Source of the DNA: Polaribacter cellanae
GTDB taxonomy: Bacteria > Bacteroidota > Bacteroidia > Flavobacteriales > Flavobacteriaceae
Direction: 5' to 3'
Length of the DNA stretch: 64,000 nucleotides
Assembly (NCBI RefSeq): GCF_017569185.1
Contig: NZ_CP071869.1
Location: 3,524,001 to 3,588,000 of the forward strand
The notes under the pieces were generated by a model. That model was given only the letters and a program-made list of their open reading frames with translations. It ran no database searches and was not told the origin of the DNA. Position numbers and translations under genes: made by a program. The first letter of the stretch is position 1. Each line of letters begins with the position of its first letter. Shown here piece after piece: positions 1 to 8,723 of this stretch.

Positions 1-2
1 CT

Positions 3-197
3 GGTGGAGGGTATTTTAAAATTAATTACTCTGAAACTTCTGGCACTGAAACAACTTATGTCAATGGTCAGGAATGTACTAGGACTGTTAATATCTCATC
101 AGGTACCGATTGTATAGCAGGTGGGCCTACCCCAACTTGTAGCTCCAAAACAAGAGTTTTTACCTACGGAGAGCCTAATTGTACTGATATACCATAA
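3..197 (+). CDS. C-terminal end of a Cys-rich secreted peptide (partial)
   Basis: An open frame enters from the left edge and stops with TAA at 195-197, giving the last 64 residues of a protein whose start lies outside the window. The visible part is rich in Gly, Ser and Thr and has four Cys residues (in QECTR, TDCIA, PTCSS and PNCTD), with no hydrophobic stretch, which fits an exported disulfide-bonded tail. It lies 188 bp upstream of a six-bladed beta-propeller lipoprotein. Small exported NVEALA-type peptides sit next to such propeller genes in other Bacteroidota, so that family is the best guess. The diagnostic NVEALA leader, if present, is off the edge, so this is context inference only. 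Confidence 0.5.
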   Translation, partial: GGGYFKINYSETSGTETTYVNGQECTRTVNISSGTDCIAGGPTPTCSSKTRVFTYGEPNCTDIP

Positions 198-385
198 TTT
201 CTTAATCTACATAATAACTAGGCGTGGTTTTGACTTAACAATAATCAATACTTTATTATAAATTAAGTAAAATGTTAAGTTTTTCTTTAAATATATATAC
301 CAAGTATTTATGATTTGATTTTTTGTTTACAGACTTAATAATTAATAAGTTTAAATCAGTCAAAATCACGCTTTAAAAAAAAACC

Positions 386-1534
386 ATGAAAAAAATAATT
401 TTCTTAATAATAGTAGTCCCATTTATTTTTTCTTGTAAAAGAGATGGGAAAAACAATGTTTATGAATTAAAACACATTAAATTAAATGTTCAAAAAAAAT
501 ACCCAGCAGGTAACTTTGGAGATTATTTTTCATCCTCGAAAATAATTGCCTTAGAAACAAATAATTCATCTTTTATTTCAAATATTGATAGAATTACTGT
601 TTCTAATAATAAAATTTTAATTTTAGACACAAAACTAAATTCCGTTTTGATTTTTGATTTAAATGGAAAGTTTATAAATAAAATACAACATATTGGGAGT
701 GGTCCGGGAGAATACACAAATCTTAGAGATTTTAGTGTAGATGAAGATAAAAAAAATATAATTTTATATTCAAGCAGCCCTTCTAGGATTTTAACTTATG
801 AGATGGATGGTACCTTCTTAAAAAAAGAAAATATAAATAATTTTTGTTTTAACATTGGGTATAAAGACTCTAATTTATTATGTTTATTAAAAGACAAAAA
901 TGGAGGTAAATTATTTTTAAGTAAAAATTTAAAAGAAAATACAGACGAAGAATTTATATCAATGAATAAAAAAGATAATTTTTTTTTAAACTTAGGATTT
1001 AATAGACCAAGTATCATTAAAAGTAAAGATATAAATATTACCTTCCCATATTCTGAAACAGTCTTCAGTTATACCGGCAAGGAAGTAAGACCTAAATATT
1101 ATATTGATTTTCTCGATAATAAAACACCAGAATCTATAGTTGACAATTTAGATGAAAATTATACGGGGCTTTATAAATATATTACTAAAAATAATTATGG
1201 ATTTGGCATTTCTAATTTTAGAGAAAATAAAAATTATATTACGTTTAATTTTTATCATGCAAATTTAGTGATTCACTCTAAAAAAAATAATACAACAAAA
1301 ATTTTTAGGGGAATAAAAAATGAAGGCTTTATTTTTGAAAAATATTTTGCACATGATGGAGAAGACAATAAAATAATATCAATATTACCTTCTTCTAATT
1401 TTAAATTTCAAACGAGTATCTATAAGAGTGAAAAAGAATCCTGGGAAAAAATTCCTGATTATATAAAAAAAATAGATAAAAATGTGTCTAATAATAGCAA
1501 TCCACTATTAATTCTTTATACTTTTAAAAATTAA
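386..1534 (+). CDS. Six-bladed beta-propeller lipoprotein (DUF5128/BF2992-like)
   Basis: 382 residues. The N-terminus is a lipoprotein signal: Lys-Lys, a hydrophobic run, then lipobox FIFSC with the acylated Cys at residue 17. The mature part carries NHL/propeller-like blades, seen as repeats of the type ILDTKLNSVLIFDLNGKFI followed by the phrase IGSGPGEYTNLRDFSVD, typical of the 6-bladed beta-propeller family of Bacteroidota. It is probably anchored in the outer or inner membrane facing the periplasm or surface. The ligand is unknown. It is followed after 42 bp by an RND permease on the same strand, so the two are likely cotranscribed. The region is very AT-rich. Family assignment is firm; function is not established. 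Confidence 0.8.
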   Translation: MKKIIFLIIVVPFIFSCKRDGKNNVYELKHIKLNVQKKYPAGNFGDYFSSSKIIALETNNSSFISNIDRITVSNNKILILDTKLNSVLIFDLNGKFINKIQHIGSGPGEYTNLRDFSVDEDKKNIILYSSSPSRILTYEMDGTFLKKENINNFCFNIGYKDSNLLCLLKDKNGGKLFLSKNLKENTDEEFISMNKKDNFFLNLGFNRPSIIKSKDINITFPYSETVFSYTGKEVRPKYYIDFLDNKTPESIVDNLDENYTGLYKYITKNNYGFGISNFRENKNYITFNFYHANLVIHSKKNNTTKIFRGIKNEGFIFEKYFAHDGEDNKIISILPSSNFKFQTSIYKSEKESWEKIPDYIKKIDKNVSNNSNPLLILYTFKN

Positions 1535-1576
1535 ATTCAAAAAATTTAAAACCTTCGCATTAACTTCAAGTTTTAC

Positions 1577-4500
1577 ATGGTAATTAAAATTTTTAAAAAA
1601 AAAATATCCTCTTTCAGTATTCTAACAGTTTTCACTTGTCTAACCATTATTGGCGCAAGTTTAATCCCTTTGTTAAGTATTCAATTAACTCCAACCAGAA
1701 CAAACAGTTCTTTAGCTGTAAGTTATAGTTGGAAAGATGCTTCAGCCAAAGTTATAGAGCAAGAAGTAACCTCTAAATTAGAAGGTGTTTTTAACACTGT
1801 TAAAGGTATCAAAGGTATTAGTTCATCATCTCGAAAAGGTAGCGGTTATATAAGTATGCATTTTAAAAAAAATGTAGAAATGGATGCTATTCGTTTTGAA
1901 ATTGCCAATTTAATTCGTCAAAGTTACTCTGAACTACCAGAAGGTGTAAGTTATCCATTCTTATCAAAAAGTAGCTCAAATGAAAACAATTCTCCGATTC
2001 TATCTTATAGTATAAATGCTAATGAAAGCCCATATTATATTAAAAAATTTACAGAAAACCACATCATTCCTAAATTAACAAAATTAAAAGGTATTAATAA
2101 AGTAGATGTTTATGGTGCGACGCCATTTGAATGGGTAATTGAATATGATACTAAAACTTTAGCACAACTAAATATTACTGTATATGATATTCAAAATGCA
2201 ATTTCTATTTATTTACAGAAAAGAGAATTAGGGAATGCTTTGATTCAATCTAAAAATAATGAAGCAGAGCAAGAAATTTCTTTGGTTTTAATCCATAAAT
2301 TTAAAGATACTATGGATTGGAATAACATTCCTATAAAAAAAATTAACAACCGTATTATATATTTAAAAAATATTGCCAGTGTAAAATACAAAGAAAGTAA
2401 AGTAAATGGATATTACCGAGTTAACGGTCTTAACACGGTTAACTTAGTTGTTTACGCTGAAAAAGAAATAAATACAATTAATTTAGCTGAAACTGTTAAA
2501 GTAACTGTAAATAATTTGAAAAATAATATTCCAAAAGGATATTCTATTAAAATGACTCAAGATAACACGGAGTTTGTTGTCGCAGAATTACAAAAAATAC
2601 AAAAGCGTACCTTATTTTCTTTTCTTATACTTTTAGTGTTAATTATTTTAATTTACCGGAATTTTAAATATTTATCAATATTATTTTTTAGTATTATTAC
2701 AAATTTACTTATAGCTGTTATTTTTTATTACGCTTTTAATGTGCAATTACAATTATACTCCTTTGCAGGTATTACCATATCGTTCGGAATTATAATAGAT
2801 AATAGTATTATTATGATTGACCACCTAAGAAATAAAGGTAATAAAAAAGCTTTTTTAGCTATTTTAGCTGCAACTTTAACTACCATTGGAGCATTAATGG
2901 TAATTTTTTTATTAGAGGAAAACCAACGATTAAATCTTTGGGATTTTGCCTTGGTTATTGCTATTAACATTGGAGTTTCACTTTTGGTGTCTTTATTTTA
3001 CGTTCCAGCATTGGTAGAAAAAATGAATTTAAAGAAAAAACACATTCATTTTTCAAGAAAACGAAAACGAAATATTGGTAGGTTTACAAAAAAATACAAA
3101 ACTGCCATAGAATGGATGCGTAAGCCTAAATTTAAATGGTTATTTATTTTATTTTTTGTACTTGGATTTGGTTTGCCAATACAACTTCTGCCTAAAGAAT
3201 TGGAAGGTGATAACATAGGCGTTAAAATTTATAATAATACTTTAGGAACCGAATGGTATAATATAAAAATGCGTCCTATTTTAGAAAAGACTTTAGGAGG
3301 TTCTTTAAGGTTATTTACTGAAGATGTTTTTGAAAACTCTTACTACAGTGAGCCAGAGCGTACTTCGCTACAAGTAACAGGTAGTATGCCAGATGGTTGC
3401 ACAATTGAACAATTGAACCATGTGATTTTAAAAATGGAAAGATTTATCGGTAGCTTTGATGAAGTTTCTTTATATGAGACACAAATTAATGGTCCTAAAA
3501 ATTCCAGAATAAGTATTTATTTTAAAGATAATTTTGAGTTTGGTTCATTCCCATACACATTAAAAAGTATGTTGGAATCTAAATCGAATAGTTTAGGGGG
3601 TTTAGATTGGACAGTTACTGGTGTAGGTCGTGGTTTTTCAAATGCCTCAGGTTCAGGGTTTAAAAATAACCGAATAGAATTGGAGGGCTATAATTATGAT
3701 AATCTATATCGTTACGCAGAGCTTTTAAAACAACAACTTGAAGAAAATTCCTCTGGAAGAGTAAAAGAAGTTGAAATTACAAATGGAAGAAGAGGAAGCA
3801 ATAGTCTCAATGAATATTTTTTAAACTTTAATCAAGAACAGTTAGCATTAGCGAATGTATCACAAAATCGATTATATGGATATTTAAAAAACCAAGTTCA
3901 CTCTGGAAATATTGCTTCTATTGTAAATAACCATGAATTACAGCAGGTAAAATTAGTATCTAATAACTATCAGAAATTTAACGTGTGGGATTTAAAAAAC
4001 ACACCCATTCCTATCAATAATAAACAATACAAGCTAAATCAGCTTGCATCCATTGAAAAAAGAAAAACAGGAAATACAATTCACAAAAGTTACCAACAAT
4101 ACCGCTTAACGGTAGCCTATGATTTTTTAGGGACTTATCCTTTAGCCCAAAAAGTGAGAGAAAGGAATGTAGAAGAAATTAAAGATAAACTACCAATAGG
4201 ATATCGTGTTATAAAACAGTCTTATAATGGCTGGAATAAAAAAGATTCAAAACAATACTATTATATCTTTATAATCATTGTTATCATCTTCTTTATTTGC
4301 AGTATTTTATTAGAATCTCTAAGACAACCTCTTGCTATAATTAGTATGATTCCACTCTCTTTTATAGGAGTGTTTTTAACTTTTTATTTGTTTGAATTTA
4401 ATTTTGACCAAGGAGGTTATGCTTCTTTTATTTTGTTATGTGGTATAAGTGTAAACTCTGCTCTTTTTATTATTAATGATTACAATAACTTAAAAAAACA

Positions 4501-4741
4501 ATATCCTAATAGGAATGTTCAAGACTTATATTTTAAGGCTTTTAATTCTAAAATTATTCCAATATTTCTTACAATCATCTCCACAATTGTTGGACTCATT
4601 CCATTTATTTGGAATGGACAGAATGAAGCGTTTTGGTTTTCATTTGCAGTAGGATCAATTGGTGGCTTAATCTTTTCCATAATTGGAATATTATTATATT
4701 TACCAATATTTTGCGTTGAAAAAAACAAAATATTCTCATAA
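1577..4741 (+). CDS. RND-superfamily permease (AcrB/CusA type)
   Basis: 1054 residues, the normal length for an inner-membrane RND pump. One transmembrane segment lies at about 10-32, a first porter region follows, then TM2-6 (about 345-480), a short helix near 520, a second porter region, and TM8-12 (about 895-1045). The TM4 motif GIIIDNSIIMID places Asp408 where RND pumps carry the proton-relay Asp; the next residue is Asn, not a second Asp as in AcrB. No periplasmic adaptor (MFP) or TolC-like gene is adjacent, although one could lie elsewhere. It follows the propeller lipoprotein by 42 bp and probably shares its transcript. Substrate unknown; heavy-metal, drug or peptide export are all possible. 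Confidence 0.85.
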   Translation: MVIKIFKKKISSFSILTVFTCLTIIGASLIPLLSIQLTPTRTNSSLAVSYSWKDASAKVIEQEVTSKLEGVFNTVKGIKGISSSSRKGSGYISMHFKKNVEMDAIRFEIANLIRQSYSELPEGVSYPFLSKSSSNENNSPILSYSINANESPYYIKKFTENHIIPKLTKLKGINKVDVYGATPFEWVIEYDTKTLAQLNITVYDIQNAISIYLQKRELGNALIQSKNNEAEQEISLVLIHKFKDTMDWNNIPIKKINNRIIYLKNIASVKYKESKVNGYYRVNGLNTVNLVVYAEKEINTINLAETVKVTVNNLKNNIPKGYSIKMTQDNTEFVVAELQKIQKRTLFSFLILLVLIILIYRNFKYLSILFFSIITNLLIAVIFYYAFNVQLQLYSFAGITISFGIIIDNSIIMIDHLRNKGNKKAFLAILAATLTTIGALMVIFLLEENQRLNLWDFALVIAINIGVSLLVSLFYVPALVEKMNLKKKHIHFSRKRKRNIGRFTKKYKTAIEWMRKPKFKWLFILFFVLGFGLPIQLLPKELEGDNIGVKIYNNTLGTEWYNIKMRPILEKTLGGSLRLFTEDVFENSYYSEPERTSLQVTGSMPDGCTIEQLNHVILKMERFIGSFDEVSLYETQINGPKNSRISIYFKDNFEFGSFPYTLKSMLESKSNSLGGLDWTVTGVGRGFSNASGSGFKNNRIELEGYNYDNLYRYAELLKQQLEENSSGRVKEVEITNGRRGSNSLNEYFLNFNQEQLALANVSQNRLYGYLKNQVHSGNIASIVNNHELQQVKLVSNNYQKFNVWDLKNTPIPINNKQYKLNQLASIEKRKTGNTIHKSYQQYRLTVAYDFLGTYPLAQKVRERNVEEIKDKLPIGYRVIKQSYNGWNKKDSKQYYYIFIIIVIIFFICSILLESLRQPLAIISMIPLSFIGVFLTFYLFEFNFDQGGYASFILLCGISVNSALFIINDYNNLKKQYPNRNVQDLYFKAFNSKIIPIFLTIISTIVGLIPFIWNGQNEAFWFSFAVGSIGGLIFSIIGILLYLPIFCVEKNKIFS

Positions 4742-5163
4742 TTATAAATAGTTGGAAAACCTAAATCATCCAAGTGGAAATTTAAAATCGTCAAAAGCAG
4801 ACATTCGTATTTTGAATAAATATCGAAAGTGTTATTAGTTATTTAATATTTAATTGTGTTATTGTAATAGAGGAGGTCTTACTCTTTAGCTGACAATTTG
4901 AACATTTAACAAGTTCTATTTTTTTGAAGAGTTGAAGAATCATTAAAATTATACCATTTCTGCATTAAAATTACCATAATAAAACACGCTTTTTTCTCTT
5001 TACCTCAAAATAAAAAAAACATTATTTTCTTTTACAGTAATTTCAAAACAGAAATGGTATTAGCGTTTTGAGAAATTTATTTATTTTTAAAATAAAGAAC
5101 AACACCCAAAACAATACCTTTAAACACAAATCAATGTAATTCAATGATTTATAGAGTTAATTG
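4742..5163. other. Gene-free stretch with a MITE-like inverted repeat
   Basis: There is no credible coding frame between the RND gene stop and the 3' end of tmRNA. The only structure seen is the inverted repeat at 4951-5060, listed separately. No strong terminator hairpin follows the RND gene. Confidence 0.6.
4951..5060. repeat. 110-bp element with terminal inverted repeats
   Basis: The left end ATACCATTTCTG (4951-4962) is the exact reverse complement of the right end CAGAAATGGTAT (5049-5060). The match continues inward with mismatches to about 24 bp (AAATTAC on the left, GTAATTT on the right). The interior has no coding frame. Size and structure resemble a small non-autonomous (MITE-like) element. 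No target-site duplication could be assigned with confidence. Confidence 0.5.
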
Positions 5164-5555
5164 TGGAGACGCCGAGAATCGAACTCGGGTCCAAACAAGC
5201 AGCCAAAAAGCTTTCTACATATTTAGTTCTTATTAAGTTTTCGATCTAAGGCCGATTAAGAACAACCTACCTTAAACTTAGCTTCTTTAGTTTCAAAAAC
5301 CTGCCAAAGCTACAGATTTTCTATGTTTATTTTTACGATGCCCAAAAATGAAACGCCATAAACCAAGGCTTCTCGTGGACATAAAGCTTGCACACCTTGT
5401 GTGCCGAGGCTAATCTTACTATTAATTCAGATTATGCAGCTAAAGCGTAGTTATCTTCGCCGTTTAAAAAGTTGAAATTAGGTTTAACGAGTGTTATTTC
5501 ATAACTCGATATGCTTACAAATTCACTGACCTTGCTGTCAAAACCAGTCGTCCCC
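5164..5555 (-). ncRNA. ssrA: tmRNA (SsrA)
   Basis: The minus strand begins GGGGACG...TGGTTTTGACAGC, the usual tmRNA 5' end, and finishes with a T-arm (GGTTCGATTCTC-like) followed by CGTCTCC and discriminator A. The seven acceptor pairs form fully, including the G3-U wobble typical of tmRNA. CCA is not encoded. The tag reading frame (5432-5461 on the minus strand) is GGC GAA GAT AAC TAC GCT TTA GCT GCA TAA, giving tag GEDNYALAA. This tags stalled nascent chains for proteolysis during ribosome rescue together with SmpB. Length is about 392 nt, within the normal range. Confidence 0.95.
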
Positions 5556-5594
5556 TTAATGAAATAGCAAAACTTGTTTTGCGTAATTGAATTA

Positions 5595-5615
5595 ATCCTG
5601 AACTTGTTTCAGGGT
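5595..5615. repeat. Palindromic repeat unit, CTTGT loop
   Basis: ATCCTGAA, loop CTTGT, TTCAGGGT: a hairpin with 8-bp arms and one mismatch. The same unit with perfect arms (ATTCTGAA, CTTGT, TTCAGAAT) lies inside the mvaD coding region at 45392-45412, so this is a dispersed family. Confidence 0.7.
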
Positions 5616-5651
5616 CACAAATAACAAAACTTGTTAAACGTAATTTAATGA

Positions 5652-5672
5652 ATGCTAAAATTATTTCAGCAT
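5652..5672. repeat. Related palindrome, diverged unit
   Basis: ATGCTAAAAT then ATTTCAGCAT forms a near-perfect hairpin with one mismatch. Its TTTCAG core resembles the unit 57 bp to the left. It may be a decayed member of the same family. Confidence 0.4.
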
Positions 5673-5742
5673 CTCATTAAAACTTCCATTTTATTTTTTC
5701 AAAGAACACTATTATTAATAACAAAAATAATACCAATAATTT

Positions 5743-5867
5743 GGGCGTTCCTTTGTTTTAAAAGCATTTAAAACTAAAGTCAGGCTTTCGCTACTCGTTT
5801 TTTGTTCCATTATCATTTCACAAAAGAACTCAAACAGGTCGCTCTATCCTTAACGCAGTCTGCAAAA
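5743..5867 (-). repeat. Composite dispersed repeat, copy 1
   Basis: Read on the minus strand, this starts GCGTTAAGGATAGAGCGACC and passes through a T-rich stretch and GCGAAAGCCTGAC to end near GGAACGCC. The first 35 bp (5822-5856) match 15105-15139 on the plus strand with about three or four differences. Such GCGTTAGGGAT-type repeats are familiar between genes in this bacterial family; that is recollection, not a search. Confidence 0.65.
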
Positions 5868-5967
5868 GTACAAAAAGTTATAAGTTTAACAACAGAAGTT
5901 TTAAAGAATAATTAAGACAAAAAAACAGATTAAATAATTAACTTTAGACTTCAAAAAATAAAAAAGT

Positions 5968-6168
5968 ATGATTAAAAAAGGAACAAAAGTAAGCTGGAAA
6001 TGGGGCAGAGGAACAGCAGAAGGCAAAGTAGAAAAAACATATACAAAAGAGATTACCAAAACAATTAAAGGTACAGAAGTAACTAGAAATGGAGAAGAAA
6101 GAAATAAAGCTTTATACATGAAGCAAAAAGAGGACGTTGAAAGTGAAGTAAGTAGAGCAGATTCCTAA
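5968..6168 (+). CDS. DUF2945 / Hva1 TUDOR-domain small protein
   Basis: 66 residues, all in one small SH3/Tudor-like fold. It opens with KKGTKVSWKWGRGTAEGKV and has the family phrase KGTEVTRNG in the centre, both hallmarks of DUF2945 (hypervirulence-associated TUDOR domain). No signal peptide or membrane segment. It lies alone between repeats and the saccharopine-dehydrogenase-like gene 59 bp downstream. The family's biochemical role is unknown. Length and motif match closely, so the family call is good. Confidence 0.85.
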   Translation: MIKKGTKVSWKWGRGTAEGKVEKTYTKEITKTIKGTEVTRNGEERNKALYMKQKEDVESEVSRADS

Positions 6169-6227
6169 AATATAGTTGCAAGAGCCTAAAAAAACAAATA
6201 TCTTCGAACCAATTAAAACAAGTAAAT

Positions 6228-7436
6228 ATGAAATTTGGTATTATTAAAGAACGCAAAAATCCACCAGATAGAAGAGTTGTGTTTTCTCCACAGAAATTAA
6301 AAGAATTTCAAGAAAAATTCCCAAAAGCAACAATAAAAGTAGAAAGTTCCGAGATTCGTGTGTTTTCAGATGAATCTTATAAACACGAGAAAATACAAGT
6401 GTCTAAAAATATGGATGATTGCGATGTGTTGTTAGGTGTAAAAGAAGTGCCAATTGAATATTTAATTCCGAATAAAAAATACTTTTTCTTTAGTCATACC
6501 ATCAAAAAACAACCTTACAATAGAGATTTATTGAGGGCTATTTTAGATAAAAACATCCAATTATTCGACCATGAAACCATCGTAAATGAAAATGGAGCAC
6601 GTTTAATTGGTTTCGGACGTTATGCAGGAATCGTTGGAGCATACAATGGTTTTAGAGCCATTGGTTTAAAAAGCGGAGCTTTTCAATTACCAAAGGCAGC
6701 AACTTTAAACAGCCAACAAGAACTTATAGAACAACTTCAAAAGATAGAACTTTCTAATATTAAAATTCTTTTAACAGGAAATGGTAAAGTGGCTTATGGT
6801 GCCAAAGAAATGTTAGATGCTATGGATATTCTACAAGTTACAACCGAAGAATATTTAAACAACACTTACCAAGAGCCAGTGTATTGTTTGGTAGATGTCT
6901 TAGATTATAACAAAAGAAAAGACGGAAAAATTTTAAATAATAATAGAGATTTCTATAACCATCCAGAAAAATACGAATCTAATTTTATGCGTTTTGCGAA
7001 AGAGACCGACTTTTTTATAGCTGGGCATTTTTACGGAGATGGAGCACCTTATTTATTTACAAGAGAAGATGCAAAATCTGCAGATTTCAATATAAAATTT
7101 GTGGCAGATATTTCTTGTGATATCGATGGCCCAGTGGCTTCAACCATAAGACCTTCTACAATTGCAGAACCAATTTATGGCTACAATCCAAGAACAGAAA
7201 CCGAAGTAAATTTTAAAGACGAAAATACTATTGTGGTAATGGCTGTAGACAATTTACCTTGCGAATTGCCAAAAGATGCCAGTGAAGGTTTTGGAGAAAT
7301 GTTTTTAGAAAATGTAATTCCGGCTTTTTTCAATAACGATAAAGAGGGCGTTTTAGAACGTGCTAAAATGACAGAAAACGGAAAATTAACGGAACGCTTT
7401 TCGTATTTACAAGATTATGTAGATGGGAAAGAATAG
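6228..7436 (+). CDS. Saccharopine dehydrogenase-like / AlaDH-PNT-type NAD(P) oxidoreductase
   Basis: 402 residues. The N-terminal AlaDH/PNT-like domain (about 1-135) carries LGVKEVP, FFSHT.KKQPYN and ARLIGFGRYAG. These are phrases of lysine-ketoglutarate reductase (the front half of eukaryotic AASS) and of fungal Lys1 saccharopine dehydrogenases. A Rossmann segment follows (ILLTGNGKVAYGA, about 180-195), then ADISCDIDGPVASTIRPSTI, which binds substrate in that family. It would interconvert lysine plus 2-oxoglutarate and saccharopine. No second saccharopine dehydrogenase half is fused or adjacent, so the direction of the pathway cannot be inferred. Cytoplasmic. It could also be an alanine-dehydrogenase-like enzyme of unknown substrate. 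Confidence 0.75.
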   Translation: MKFGIIKERKNPPDRRVVFSPQKLKEFQEKFPKATIKVESSEIRVFSDESYKHEKIQVSKNMDDCDVLLGVKEVPIEYLIPNKKYFFFSHTIKKQPYNRDLLRAILDKNIQLFDHETIVNENGARLIGFGRYAGIVGAYNGFRAIGLKSGAFQLPKAATLNSQQELIEQLQKIELSNIKILLTGNGKVAYGAKEMLDAMDILQVTTEEYLNNTYQEPVYCLVDVLDYNKRKDGKILNNNRDFYNHPEKYESNFMRFAKETDFFIAGHFYGDGAPYLFTREDAKSADFNIKFVADISCDIDGPVASTIRPSTIAEPIYGYNPRTETEVNFKDENTIVVMAVDNLPCELPKDASEGFGEMFLENVIPAFFNNDKEGVLERAKMTENGKLTERFSYLQDYVDGKE

Positions 7437-7526
7437 ATTTTAAAATTGACATAAGACTGTTTGACATAAGACAAAACAAATGACGCAGAACTTGAAACTT
7501 AAAACCAAAAACATTTTTTTTAATAT

Positions 7527-7751
7527 ATGGAAGAAAACAATCTTCAAAACCGACAATTTCTGTTAGATTTAGCAAAAATGAAAATGCCTTTTGGAAAATA
7601 TAAAGGAACATTTTTAATCGATTTACCAGAACATTATATTGTTTGGTATCATAGCAAAGGTTTTCCAAAAGGAAAATTGGGGCAACAAATGCATTTGGTT
7701 TATGAGTTGCAATTAAATGGCTTAGAAGATTTAATTCGGAAAATTCAATAA
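7527..7751 (+). CDS. DUF3820 family small protein
   Basis: 74 residues. The centre reads MPFGKYKGTFLIDLPEHYIVW followed by FPKGKLGQQM, the conserved core of DUF3820. In that family the motif MPFGKYKG, then a hydrophobic D-LP, resembles the nuclease-associated 'exodeoxyribonuclease X C-terminal' fold. No signal or membrane segment. It sits 90 bp downstream of the saccharopine-dehydrogenase-like gene and 80 bp upstream of the MscS gene. Biochemical role unknown. Confidence 0.8.
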   Translation: MEENNLQNRQFLLDLAKMKMPFGKYKGTFLIDLPEHYIVWYHSKGFPKGKLGQQMHLVYELQLNGLEDLIRKIQ

Positions 7752-7831
7752 TTTTGTTTTTCAATTTAAAATAAATAATTAGTATTTTTACTTTAACCAA
7801 TTATAGAATTCCTTAAATTCTATCAACCAAA

Positions 7832-8698
7832 ATGGACTTAACTCAATTATTCGATAATCCTCTTTTTGTAAACGTAGCATCTGTATTTATACTTTTTGTT
7901 ATCGTTTACATCATCATAAAAATTACACAAAAGGCCGCTTTAAAATTAGCGAACGATAATACTTCTAAATATAAAATTAGAAAGTTTATCAATTTTTTAG
8001 GGTACATCGTTTTTGTAATTGGAATAATGTTCATTTTTAATGCGAAACTTTCGGGTTTAGGAACTGCATTAGGAGTTGCAGGAGCAGGAATTGCATTCGC
8101 TTTGCAAGAAATAATTGTAAGTATTGCTGGTTATATTGCTATTTTCACAAGCAATTTCTACAAGGTTGGCGATCGTGTGAAATTAGGAGGAATTAAAGGA
8201 GATGTAATAGATATAGGTATTTTAAGAACCACATTAATGGAAATTGGCGATTGGGTAAATGGCGATTTATACAACGGAAAAATGGTGCGAGTTGCCAATA
8301 GTTTTATCTTTAAAGAACCTGTTTATAATTATTCTGGAGATTTTCCTTTTTTGTGGGATGAAATTACAATTCCTATTAAAACAGATGGCGATTACCAATA
8401 TGCAAAAGAGAAATTCTATGAAATTTTAAAAGAAGAAGTGGGCGATTTCTCAGAAACTTCTCAAGTAGCATGGAATAAAATGATTGGAACTTACAGCTTA
8501 GAAAATGCAAGAGTAAAACCGATGGTAACTATGGTTTTCGACGAAAATTGGATTACTTTTACTTTAAGATATGTCGTAGATTATAAATCTCGAAGAGGAA
8601 CAAAATCTATTTTGTTTGATAAAATTCTTACTTCAATTAAATCATCAGAAGGAAAAATTGAAGTTGCTTCTGCTGCTTACGAAGTCTATAATAAATAA
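7832..8698 (+). CDS. Mechanosensitive ion channel, MscS family
   Basis: 288 residues. Two hydrophobic helices (about 12-30 and 48-68) precede the pore helix with the Gly/Ala-rich pattern GTALGVAGAGIAFALQE (about 73-89). The soluble MscS beta domain then follows (YKVGDRVKLGGIKGDVIDIGILRT). The C-terminal region is about the usual size for small MscS channels. It would open under membrane tension to release solutes during hypo-osmotic shock, in the inner membrane. The insert around 135-150 (GDWVNGDLYNGKMVRVANS) is slightly longer than in E. coli MscS but is seen in many family members. Confidence 0.9.
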   Translation: MDLTQLFDNPLFVNVASVFILFVIVYIIIKITQKAALKLANDNTSKYKIRKFINFLGYIVFVIGIMFIFNAKLSGLGTALGVAGAGIAFALQEIIVSIAGYIAIFTSNFYKVGDRVKLGGIKGDVIDIGILRTTLMEIGDWVNGDLYNGKMVRVANSFIFKEPVYNYSGDFPFLWDEITIPIKTDGDYQYAKEKFYEILKEEVGDFSETSQVAWNKMIGTYSLENARVKPMVTMVFDENWITFTLRYVVDYKSRRGTKSILFDKILTSIKSSEGKIEVASAAYEVYNK

Positions 8699-8723
8699 AA
8701 TTTTTCTAAAGTATATTTTAAGA

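Larger units (their letters stand above)
5556..5967. other. Gene-free stretch filled with short repeats
   Basis: No coding frame is supported between the tmRNA 5' end and the DUF2945 gene. The stretch contains two imperfect direct repeats beginning AAAACTTGTT (near 5569 and 5636), two palindromes (5595-5615 and 5652-5672) and a composite repeat (5743-5867). The tmRNA promoter must lie in its left part, but no clear TAnnTTTG box was identified there. Confidence 0.6.

Noticed and set aside
7363..7800. A 145-codon open frame on the minus strand
   Set aside because: It is antisense to DUF3820 and the dehydrogenase end, with no recognised motif; the plus-strand genes explain the region.
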